The translations under genes and the position numbers were made by a program. Of a stretch of 21,153 nucleotides of DNA, positions 8,984 through 19,710 are shown in pieces (positions within the stretch are counted from its first letter, which is position 1; the number at the start of each line of letters is the position of its first letter). The notes under the pieces are model-generated. The model searched no databases, had not been told where the DNA came from, and was given only the letters and a program-made list of their open reading frames with translations. This stretch comes from Hypsibius dujardini (Eukaryota > Tardigrada > Eutardigrada > Parachela > Hypsibiidae): contig LRSR01007580.1 in assembly GCA_001579985.1 (NCBI GenBank), positions 1 to 21,153 of the forward strand, given 5' to 3'.

Positions 8984-9924
8984 CAGCACTGTAAGTGACA
9001 GAGACGACCGTGAACGGGAATATTTGCAAGATTTAGTGGTTGTCTTGCAGTTTCATGTTAAATTTCAAATCATTCTGCCCAACCTTGATTACGTAGATGT
9101 CCGTTATTCTGCAGATTGCCGCATCCTTCTTGTAAATTCTGACGTCAGATCAGCAAAAAACAGCACTTTGTCTCTGTCCAGGGGGAATTTTAAAATGTTC
9201 AATCAGCAAAACAAGTTTCGTATGTGTGAAATATTTCAACTCGAATTATATCAAATTATTCAAAAATATTGTGGATTCTGAGTATTAAAACGAACCTGAA
9301 CAATCAAGGACGAACCTGAACAATCAAGGATGACTCGCAGCAGTTATCGACACATGAAATTGGGATTTTGCAATTTTGCAGTCAATCAATCAATCAATCA
9401 AGCGAATATATTACGTCTCAAGCCAATTCAGTTGATTGGCGGTCAATCAATCGATCGAGCTATTACATTACGTTTCAAGCCAATTCAAACCAATTCATCT
9501 CAATGACGGAACTGTGAAGTAGAGGCTGTCAGTGGAAACTTTTGGTGACAGCAGAGTTATGAGCGCACGGTAATTGATTACTTCGTCGTTAAGATGCCGG
9601 ATAAAAACACAGTCGATACGAGATAAAAAATGGCTGATGAAAAATGTTGTTGAATGACCGTTGCCCATTTTTCTCGAGCAAAAGCCTTATGCTTCTTGAA
9701 AATTGGTTGATTGATTGAATGCAGGCTGACATACAGCACGACTTCAGTTTCTCTGTTTGACCTGTCTCGTTCTTCGTTTCTGACAGATTTATTTTTCTAG
9801 TATACGGATTTCGTCAGCATCACAACAGCTTCTCGTCACATTTTGCTTCGCCATCGCTTGTTCAGTACCGGTGGAAATACAAGCAGACTCCAGGAGCTCC
9901 TAAACAGTCTTCTCTCCTCTAGAC
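8984..9924. promoter_or_regulatory. Upstream region of PSMC1 with short tandem duplications
   Basis: It contains a perfect 20-bp direct duplication (9291-9310 and 9311-9330), and two copies of a roughly 60-bp unit built on GTCAATCAATC...TTACGT.TCAAGCCAATTCA (from 9381 and 9442). The proximal 150 bp holds a pyrimidine-AG acceptor-like site at about 9800, which could end a 5'UTR intron. No TATA box or other firm promoter element was recognised. Confidence 0.4.
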
Positions 9925-12557
<2,633 letters not shown>

Positions 12558-12659
12558 AAATAGAAACCTTTTTTTTCGCTCGCTCCATCATCAGGAGTGG
12601 TTTTTGCTTTATAACATGGTCAATTCACATCAACTCGTAATCTGCTCGTTGTGTCATCA

Positions 12660-13216
12660 TCATATAATGTCATTAATTTTGTTCACATATTCCGTGGCCC
12701 ACGCCAGACGGGCATCGCAGTCCCGCAAAGACGGATGCTCCGCTGTCGCACCCACTGCAATGCGGTGGTAGTGGTCGTTGACCTTCTTCAAACACGGCAG
12801 AAACTCATTATACAGCGCTCGAATGGCGTAACGCGGAGGATCCTCTAGGACTCGACGTGCCAGCTGCTCGACAATCTGTTTGTGCGCGTCGAGGGATGTG
12901 TCAATGAGGCCGCGATTGGTCGAGTCGAGGATGGCGTCGACGTTGTCCACCTTGCCGGCCAGGGAGTTGTAGACGGTCTGGTCCTGCACGGACATGCGAC
13001 GTGCCTGATTGGGTTCGGCATTTTTCGGTTGGCGCAGGATGGACTTTGCGGGTTTGGCGGATTTCGGGGGGAGGGGGCGGAGTTCCTCTGTCGTTGGGAC
13101 TTGTGTCATGTGGAGGCATTCTGATAACGAATGTTCACCGTGGCTCAGCGGTGGAACAGGCTTGAATTGCGACGCTAGACCGGCTTACCTGGTGAGGGTT
13201 TCGACGTGGTAGACAT
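12660..13216 (-). CDS. Conserved-looking helical protein of unknown function
   Basis: Two exons, 13216-13189 (9 codons plus one base, GTAAGC donor) and 13120-12660, give 162 residues ending TGA. The junction is phase 1 and closes in frame. An alternative start is the internal Met at 13109 (149 residues). Residues 14-52 are Pro/Lys/Arg-rich and probably disordered. The rest is amphipathic helix-rich with heptad-like spacing: VYNSLAGKVDNVDAILDST, AHKQIVEQLARRVLEDPP, AIRALYNEFLPCLKKVNDHY and LAWATEYVNKINDII. There is no signal peptide or membrane segment. I do not recognise the family. The size and coiled-coil style recall subunits of small BLOC/BORC-like assemblies, but that is a guess. Codon use and the clean splice junction support a real gene. 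Confidence 0.7.
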
Positions 13217-13428
13217 ACTCTTGTAGATTGCAGTGCTGCTCGAAAAGGGCAAGGGGTTACGTCAATGCACACTATTTGAGGCCTGGACGAAGCTTGCAAT
13301 CACACGACGATTTTTCACGAACTATTGCTAAGTGATTGGGCCAATCGACTGTTGTTTGTGCCAGTTTTACTGTACAGTCACAATGAGATCGTGAGGCATT
13401 GCCCGAGTGCCGGAGCGATGTATTAGTA
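13217..13428. promoter_or_regulatory. Upstream region of the unknown helical-protein gene
   Basis: It lies 5' of the minus-strand start at 13216. An inverted CCAAT (ATTGG) lies at about 13336-13340. No other promoter element was recognised. The MITE cluster begins at its distal end. Confidence 0.35.
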
Positions 13429-13684
13429 CTGTACTGGCACGATTTTAAGGGTGGGTTTGGCCCCGCCCACCCCTGATAGACTGTACTGCCACGATTTTGA
13501 AGGTGGGTTTAGCCCCGCCCACCCCTGATAGACTGTACGTGACGTCATGGATTCACTTCAGTTCATCAACGGCCGACTTCGGCCCGCCCAAAGCGCAGTG
13601 AAACCAGTGAACACAAGTTGGACCGGAGGGTCGGTAATTTACTTGTAAGGGAAAAAATCCACCCTTAAAATCGTGGCAGTACAG
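13429..13684. mobile_element. MITE, CTGTACTG termini, with duplicated left end
   Basis: The 26-bp termini beginning CTGTACTGGCACGATTTTAA (13429-13454) and their inverted partner at 13659-13684 differ at one position. TA lies at both ends (13427-13428 and 13685-13686). The left end is repeated in tandem with a 52-bp period (13429-13480 and 13481-13532), and a further CTGTAC starts at 13533. There is no coding capacity. TA target and short inverted termini fit a Tc1/mariner-type non-autonomous element. Confidence 0.85.
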
Positions 13685-13686
13685 TA

Positions 13687-13833
13687 CTGTACGCTCCTCA
13701 TCTCAAGGGTCGATTATGCCCCACCCCCGCTGATTCACATCAAGCTTTAGCGGATCGTTCAATTCCGTTCACTTGTCCGTGATTGGCTCGTTGATTTTGG
13801 CCTGACAGGCTATGCTATCTTGCTTGATTGAAA
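13687..13833 (+). mobile_element. Right-truncated copy of the 19711-19988 MITE
   Basis: It starts CTGTACGCTCC directly after the TA at 13685-13686 and matches 19711-19855 over about 147 bp, at high identity by eye. It lacks the internal 50-bp duplication and the right inverted terminus. Homology stops at TTGCTTGATTGAAA. It abuts the preceding element across one shared TA. Confidence 0.8.
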
Positions 13834-13969
13834 AGTGCATTAAAAATGCGTTTTCAAGTCCGAAATAACATTTGTGGAGTCAATTTTCAAATTGGAAGAG
13901 GATATGGCTGATTAGGGTTCGGGGTATGGGCAAAATGGGCGGAGCAGGGGGTGGTCAGGTGGTTGAGTA

Positions 13970-14084
13970 GACTGGAGGGTCCAGGGTATGGGCAAAAGGG
14001 GCGGAGCAGGGGGTTGATTGTTCGATTGTTTTGAAAAGCATCCCCTGCCCTGCCCCTTTTGCCCATTCCCCGAACCCTCCAGTG
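13970..14084. mobile_element. Hairpin MITE, GACTGGAGGGT termini
   Basis: Inverted termini of about 48 bp (left GACTGGAGGGTCCAGGGTAT..., right in reverse complement CACTGGAGGGTTCGGGGAAT...) flank a loop of about 20 bp. TA borders both ends (13968-13969 and 14085-14086). A partial direct copy of the terminal G-rich segment (GGTATGGGCAAAATGGGCGG) precedes it at about 13916-13954. Confidence 0.7.
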
Positions 14085-14522
14085 TACTCAATCTTGTCGT
14101 TGATTGTAGTGAGGACTTTTGAGCATTCGTTCGTCTTGCAGTACGAATTCAATTCATTTTGGACCTACCCACGCTACCGTGCGTACGGTATGTACTGTAA
14201 CACTGACTAAAGTATGTACGATCTGCTAATTTCAGCCGGAACTGACTCACTCGGGAACGTTTCGGGATTCGACCTCCCGATCGGAGTGGTTTTTTTTTCA
14301 CAAATACCTGTCCATATATCATGATTTTACATTGAGGTCTCGGGGTCGCAATCAGATCCGTAGTTTTAAAAAAATAATAAGAAAAAAAATTCCCACACCA
14401 CTTTGTGCTATAGCCCGGGGCTTGATTGATTGATTTATTAGCAATGTTTCCGAAGGTTCAATTTCTTTTATTTCAACCAGTAAAAAACGTTTGATTCCAA
14501 GATTTTTTGTACGCTTCCACAC
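14085..14522. other. Spacer inside the MITE cluster
   Basis: Non-coding. It has a short palindrome ACCGTGCGTACGGT (about 14176-14189) and a TTGA microsatellite at about 14424-14437. No gene was recognised. Confidence 0.5.
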
Positions 14523-14695
14523 CAAATTCGATTTGAAATCAATTGACATTGGCAGAGTCTTTTTGAATGCCAGGGGGCGGAGCTATGGGCTAGTTTCAAT
14601 CTCGGCTTCCGAATGGCATTTGCAGAAATGACCCATAGCTCCGCCCCTTGGCATCCAAAAAATGATTCTGCTGATATCAATCAATTTCAAATCGA
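14523..14695. mobile_element. Long inverted-repeat element
   Basis: Left arm AAATTCGATTTGAAATCAAT...GGGGCGGAGCTATGGG pairs with the right arm ...CCCATAGCTCCGCCCC...ATTTCAAATCGAATT over about 65 bp with several mismatches and small gaps. The central spacer is about 40 bp. No clear target duplication was identified, so the ends are approximate. Confidence 0.6.
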
Positions 14696-14927
14696 ATTCA
14701 ATTAAATAACATTATCCATCACACGCAACCTTGTCGATTATGTTACGTTATCAATTAGTGATGTGATTTTGTCAATTACTTAATTTTTTTCTTTCAGATC
14801 ACTTTTTTACTTATGTAACTTTGTTAACTATGTAAGTTGAACTTGTTCCAAATATTTTGTCAGTTCATTTTTATCTAGGAGACTACATCCATTGGTTTGC
14901 ATAATACATGCATGGATCGTATTCGTA

Positions 14928-15223
14928 TTGAAATTTCATTTATTTGCAGCGTTTATTTCGCTATTTCAAACTCGCTAATCTCCCTGGTTTTGCACGCCCT
15001 TGCAACGGCGATACGAGGACACGCCCCCTGGCTTACCTGAAGCTGCGTCTCCTTCGCTAATCTCAACTCACATGGACCACTCACAAGACAGTTGCACACA
15101 ATTAGCGAGCAGATGAGCGAGAAAAAGAGCTCCTTGGCTGCTTTTCTCGCCTATCTTCAAAACCAAGGAGATTAGCGAGTTTGAAATAGCGAAATAAACG
15201 CTGCAAATAAGCGAACTTTCAAT
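14928..15223. mobile_element. MITE with about 65-bp inverted termini
   Basis: Left terminus TTGAAATTTCATTTATTTGC... to GGTTTTG (about 14993) and right terminus from about 15160 are inverted copies, nearly perfect over the 50 bp around GCAGCGTTTATTTCGCTATT. TA lies outside both ends (14926-14927 and 15224-15225). The central part (about 165 bp) is unrelated and contains smaller ATTAGCGAG motifs. Confidence 0.8.
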
Positions 15224-15235
15224 ACCCTTAGTGTA

Positions 15236-15312
15236 CAGCTGTGCCGCGGTTACTTTGAGGGTCGCCCACCAGAATCCAATGAGCGACGCTCAAAGTAACC
15301 ACGGCACAACTG
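15236..15312. mobile_element. 77-bp palindromic element
   Basis: Arms of about 30 bp (left CAGCTGTGCCGCGGTTACTT, right in reverse complement CAGTTGTGCCGTGGTTACTT) flank a loop of about 17 bp. TA borders both ends. It is small enough to be a near-perfect foldback. Left border is uncertain by one base. Confidence 0.65.
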
Positions 15313-15355
15313 TACTACGATGAAAGTCTGTGACACGCAGGTCAAGAGTTTGGTA

Positions 15356-15499
15356 TTGTATTTTCGCGTTAGACAGGGACAGCGTACGAGCTGTGGAACG
15401 TTTATTCGGCCACGCGGGCTTGTGCTATGTATAGGGTGCACACAGCCGTGCACACGTTCCACTCCAGTATGACTGTCCCTGTCTAACGCGAAAATACAG
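15356..15499. mobile_element. MITE, TGTATTTTCGCG family, copy 1
   Basis: Inverted termini of about 26 bp: left TTGTATTTTCGCGTTAGACA; right in reverse complement CTGTATTTTCGCGTTAGACA. TA lies at 15354-15355 and 15500-15501. Total 144 bp. It matches the edge copy at 1-119 in inverse orientation and is a diverged relative of the next element. Confidence 0.82.
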
Positions 15500-15501
15500 T
15501 A

Positions 15502-15646
15502 CTGTATTTCCGCGATAGATAGCGACGGCGCACGAGCTGTGTGATGTTAAATTGGCCCCCCCTACTCATTAGCAAACTTTACGTGTACAGCGGGCAACCA
15601 TTACGTCACGTGACCCGTGCGCTGTCGCTATGTCGCGGAAATTCAG
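15502..15646. mobile_element. MITE, TGTATTTTCGCG family, diverged copy 2
   Basis: Left terminus CTGTATTTCCGCGATAGATA and right terminus in reverse complement CTGAATTTCCGCGACATAGC are inverted over about 30 bp. TA lies at 15500-15501 (shared with the previous element) and 15647-15648. It is 145 bp, almost the same length as copy 1. Aligned termini of the two elements agree at about 30 of 38 positions. Confidence 0.8.
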
Positions 15647-15648
15647 TA

Positions 15649-16120
15649 TTATTTTGAGGACTCCAGGACAAATGTCAGAATGTACAATCGTCAAGGCCGC
15701 CGGCCTTATCCGCCCCCGCAAAAAAGGTACTGTCAGCTACAATACACATCTCCTCCACACATTTAAAGCTAATACTTGTGCCTTGTAGCAAAGAGAGAAA
15801 CAGTGCAACAAAAAGCGGGAGACGACGAAAACTCAAAGTTAAAATTCCCCACCCTCCCCATAAGCGAATACTCCCCTCGCTCGCTCGGCAAAACCACGAA
15901 GAAAAAAAACAGATTAAACTGGAACTGCGAGTGAAGAAGGAGAGGGAACACAAGACAAAGGAGAGAGTGGAAACTCTTTCTCATCAAAACAGCTCGAGAA
16001 CATGTGTAAACGGATATCTAAACGTGCGAGACGATCGGCAGTTCCAACCTTGAAAACAACGTGTCGCGGCAACTCACTCGCTGTGGAAAACAGAATCCCA
16101 CACGCCCGTCCATTCCGTCT
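15649..16120. other. 3' flank of histone H1
   Basis: This contains the H1 3'UTR on the minus strand. I found neither AATAAA/ATTAAA nor a histone-type stem-loop (GGCTCTTTTCAGAGCC-like) within about 350 bp of the stop. The plus strand shows an A/G-rich Lys/Glu-codon-like stretch (15780-15970) that I do not accept as coding. Confidence 0.45.
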
Positions 16121-18201
16121 CTAGGCAGTGGCACCTCCAGCCGGGGCCGCAGCAGCGCCACCTGCCGCCGCTTTCTTGGCTCCTCCAGCGGCCTTTTTCT
16201 TACCCGCACCGACGACCTTCTTCACGGCGGCTTTCTTCGGGGACGCGGCCTTCTTTGCGGCAGCGGGTTTCTTCGCAGCGGCTGCCTTCTTGGCCGGAGC
16301 TGCTGCCTTGGCGGACACCTTCTTCGCCGGGGACGCCTTCTTCTTGGCCACTCCGGCGGATTTTGCCTTCTGTGCGGATCCAGCGGCGGCAGGCTTGGCA
16401 GGTCGTTTGGTCACCTTCTTGGCGGCCGCAGGCTTGGCAGCGGAGGATGAGGCGGATTTCTTCACGGCAGCTGCCTTGGCAGGGGACGCTTTGGCCTTTC
16501 CGGCTGAGGAGGCTTTGGCCTTTGTGGCTGATCCGCTCGCGGAGGCTGACTTCTTGGGCTTGGCGGCCGCCGCTCCTGCGGCTTTCTTCTTCACCACGCC
16601 GGACTTCTTCGGGGATCCGCCAGCCGCGGCGGCAGACTTCTTCGCCTTGGCATTAACGCTGAATGAACCGGATGCGCCTGAGCCTTTCTGTTGCTTGAAG
16701 GTGCCTTTGTCGACGCCCCGTTTCAAGGCCTGGAAAAAACACGATAGAATAAAGCACATTTTTACCATACATTCAATTGCTAAAGTTAGACGGGAAGAGT
16801 TCGTACCTGCTTCAGATGGCTGTTCACGCTCTTGCTGTCACTGCCCACTCCAAAGTTGGACAGGATGTATTTCAGGATGGCTAAAAAGGAACGGAACGGT
16901 TGAGGTCGGTGAAAAAAATTATGAAAATGGTAATTAATTTCAGGCACTAATAGATAAACAAGGGCAGGGACAGACAAGCAGAAAGTGGTTTTACGTAGCG
17001 ACGTAGGGAATGAGCAGTAACAAAACTTATCCGACTTTCAGGTAACCACGCCCGAGTCTCCTTGGATCACACAATGCACCTGACCAAGGAGACACAGCAT
17101 AGACAATAGCAACTGACGAGTACAGACAGACAAGGAAACCTCAGACAAGATAAGCCACTTATTATTCAACAGCAAGACATACAGGCCACCAGCAGACAAC
17201 ATGGTAAAAAAAAACGGAGGAGTTCATAGTTCACATTCACATTGCAATAAGGACAGTAAAATAAGAGAACTAATGTACCGCATCTTACACTGCCAGGAAG
17301 GAACACAGTCAAGGAAGACATGCAAGACATCTCAAATCAAGGGCGGATACCGTTACGGACAGACGCGCGTTCAACTGCACACACGTCACGATGAGGGTGC
17401 AGAGGCAACCCGCAAGCGAGCAGGCATCCACATGACGATACGAACGACGGCATGAACGAGAACTGTACCACGCTGTCGCTCACACTGCAGCACGACACGC
17501 GCAAAACAGCAACACACACACACACACACCCCATTCCACACAGCTAACGGTCGGACAAAATTCTTTCAATTGTACCTTGACGAGAAGAGCCATTTCGTTC
17601 CTTCAGTTCGGTGACTGCCTTGACGATCATCTCATTGTACCTACGGGGAAGAGGAAAGCAACCGTTGTTTTACAAAGGGCAATCCACCGCCCAAACCCGC
17701 AGTCAGGTCGCACACGTCACACGCTCAAGCCTGATAATGGTGCCTGCCTGTGATGGCGCTTGCCTGTGATGGCGCTTGCCTGTGATGGCGCTTGCCTGTG
17801 ATGGTGCCTGCCTGTAATGGTGCCTGCCTGTGATGGCGCTTGCCTGTGATGATGCCTGCCTGTGATGATGCCTGCCTGTGATGGTGCCTGCCTGTGATGG
17901 TGCCTGCCTGTGATGGCGCTTGCCTGTGATGGCGCTTGCCTGTGATGGCGCTTGCCTGTGATGGCGCTTGTCTGTGAGTGCCTCCAAAATTAAAACGATG
18001 GAAAAGATCAGTCAGGCACGGTACTCACTTGGGATGGGTGGCATTGCCGGCGACCGCTCGGGACTTGGCGGCACCCCCGCTGGCGGACTTCTTGGCCGCT
18101 GCTTTGGGGCTTTTAGCCTTAGAGGGAGACTTCTTCGTGGCTGCCTTGTTGGGGGTGGAGCTCTTGACGACCGGGGCTGCTGCTGCTGCTGCGTCCGACA
18201 T
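16121..18201 (-). CDS. H1: Linker histone H1
   Basis: Four exons, 18201-18029, 17640-17576, 16880-16807 and 16729-16121, close in frame to 306 residues. The N-terminal arm (1-55) is Ala/Lys/Ser-rich. The winged-helix globular domain (about 55-125) reads HPKYNEMIVKAVTELKERNG, SSRQAILKYILSNFGVG and VNSHLKQALKRGVDKGTFKQ, classic H1/H5 sequence that binds nucleosome dyad and linker DNA. The tail (about 130-306) is Lys/Ala/Ser-rich with several SPKK/SPAK sites. It ends in an unusual uncharged Gly/Ala/Pro stretch, GGAAAAPAGGATA. All three introns fall in or at the edges of the globular domain. Most replication-dependent animal H1 genes are intronless, so this is probably a polyadenylated, replacement-type H1. 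Confidence 0.96.
16881..17575 (-). other. Histone H1 intron 2
   Basis: 695 bp, non-coding. It contains a hairpin with 10-bp arms GTCTCCTTGG/CCAAGGAGAC separated by about 22 bp (about 17056-17097) and an (AC)n tract at 17512-17529. A plus-strand ORF at 17201-17455 is not supported by anything else. Confidence 0.7.
17730..17970 (+). repeat. 16-bp minisatellite in histone H1 intron 1
   Basis: Fourteen full 16-bp units run from 17747 to 17970, preceded by a 17-bp diverged unit (17730-17746). Variants are A (CCTGTGATGGCGCTTG), B (...GGTGCCTG), b (one change from B) and C (...GATGCCTG). The order is A A A B b A C C B B A A A A. No length variation occurs among the 14 units. Confidence 0.95.
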
Positions 18202-18500
18202 GGCGCTGTTAGTGATCGGGAATGAAATTGGGAATTAAAAAAAGCGAAAGCCGTTGGCAATTTCGATGGTGAAAGAAGGGGAAGGATGAAGGGTGAGGAA
18301 GGCGAATGAAACCGTTGAGAACTGCGAGAATGATCACCACGGAAATGGGTCCGACTACATGTGTGACTACGGGGTAAAACAAGCGCGAAGTAGGGTTGAT
18401 GGTAAATATGGCTAGTAGGGAGACGGTGTGGGATTGGCTCAAAGATTAGGCTTAACTGCAAGCTCTGATTGGCGGGACGAAATAGGAGCTAATCAAAATT
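18202..18500 (-). promoter_or_regulatory. Histone H1 promoter region
   Basis: Two CCAAT boxes on the H1 strand (plus-strand ATTGG at about 18432-18436 and 18469-18473) lie 230-270 bp upstream of the start codon. CCAAT boxes are usual in H1 promoters. No TATA box or H1-specific AAACACA box was recognised. Confidence 0.45.
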
Positions 18501-19708
18501 GAGGAGCAGAAAAGCACCGCCCTCTGACTGGCCTCACTCGTCACTGCCTACTGCGTCTACTAGCGGTGTGTGTACTTTTGCACACGGCGTCGCGCGGCAT
18601 GGCCCAATGAGCAGCGTCGCCCCGCCCCCGTTTCAGGCTCGACGAGAATTTTCCGAGCAACACATGCTCGACAAACAAACTGTCCGTGAAACGATTACGA
18701 TTTCCGTGGAAATGGGAACTTTGTTGCAAAAACTGGAATGGCCAATCGATTTTAAAATGCACTTTCTATGGATGGGCCAAAAAGAAAATTTCGATTCCGT
18801 CTATTTTTCGAGATACGGAGGTATAGTGTTTCTGAACGGGCGAAAAATGTCTCAAAAATATTCTCGAGCTCCGACGTCACCGCGACAGTCCCTCCCATCT
18901 GGGTGAGACTTTGGCGGATTTCTCCTGACCGCGGGACGGGATTGCGACGGGAGAGGTCGCAAAAGGTGCCGGAGAGATTTCTCTACCGATTGGTGTGAAA
19001 GAATTGTAGATTTCACGTCGATTAACCTGATTCACAAGCCAATTTCCCGGCCAAAGGTGATTGAGAATTTTTGGCGAATCGCAGCGAGTGCTGTTGCTCC
19101 CCTTCTCCGGCTGATATCTTTTACATTTTTCCACCAATTTTATCAAACTCTTTTCCTAACATGTGGGAAATTAAATTGCAAAAATAACTGTCGTGCCGAA
19201 TTTTTTCCTTCACGCCGCGCGACGGAGGAAATGGCACGAAAGTGCGGCCTAATTTTCTTGGGCGTGAAAAAAAGAGTTTGCGCTGCGCATACGATGTTGT
19301 GGAGCTTACGCGCGACATCCGGTCAGTCGACATTCGGTCTGTCGGCCGACCTTGCCCAACGACGCATTCTGTCAGAACTGGGTTAAAAATTGAAAAATGA
19401 CTTTATTTCCTCGTAAAATAATGGACAACGCCCGAGGAAAGCGGCAATTTCTGAGCCGCGTCCGCAGCATGGAAGATTCCATATGAACTGCGCACACTCG
19501 GGCAAGAGCGCCGACTTGAACCGAGCGGGTTTCGAAGTGGCCGATTTTGGCGGGCTCAACTTTTAACTTTTAACGCTCCCTGACCACTCAAGAGCTTTTT
19601 AGTAAAATCTTTAAGTCTGAAAATTTTTTAAAAATTTTTTAAAACTGATCGTTCCGCCCATCACTAGCGGGGCGAATTTTGGCTGCTTCTTCTTTCCCTT
19701 GCAAGCCA
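18501..19708. other. Long stretch without a supported gene
   Basis: A GC box-like CCCCGCCCCCG lies near 18618-18628. The plus strand has an ORF of 99 codons from ATG 18607 to 18906 with no recognised family, no splice support and no poly(A) signal. The remainder is non-coding with short A/T runs (about 19620-19645). Confidence 0.4.
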
Positions 19709-19710
19709 TA

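Noticed and set aside
16128-16937. 269-codon open frame on the plus strand across the H1 tail
   Set aside because: It is the antisense shadow of the Lys/Ala-rich H1 tail (AAG/GCC codons give few stops in reverse), and the minus-strand H1 is certain.
17201-17455. Plus-strand ORF beginning MVKKNGGVHSSH
   Set aside because: It lies inside an H1 intron on the opposite strand, with low-complexity composition and no other support.
17703-17987. Minus-strand frame encoding repeated HRQAPSQASAITGK
   Set aside because: It is translation of the 16-bp minisatellite within an H1 intron; periodic DNA, not a protein.
18607-18906. 99-codon plus-strand ORF upstream of H1
   Set aside because: No family, no splice or poly(A) support. 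Composition is not clearly protein-like at the ends. Chance length in this GC content.
19057-19386. Plus-strand 109-codon frame
   Set aside because: It opens with GTG rather than ATG, has no recognisable motif, and lies in repeat-bearing intergenic DNA.
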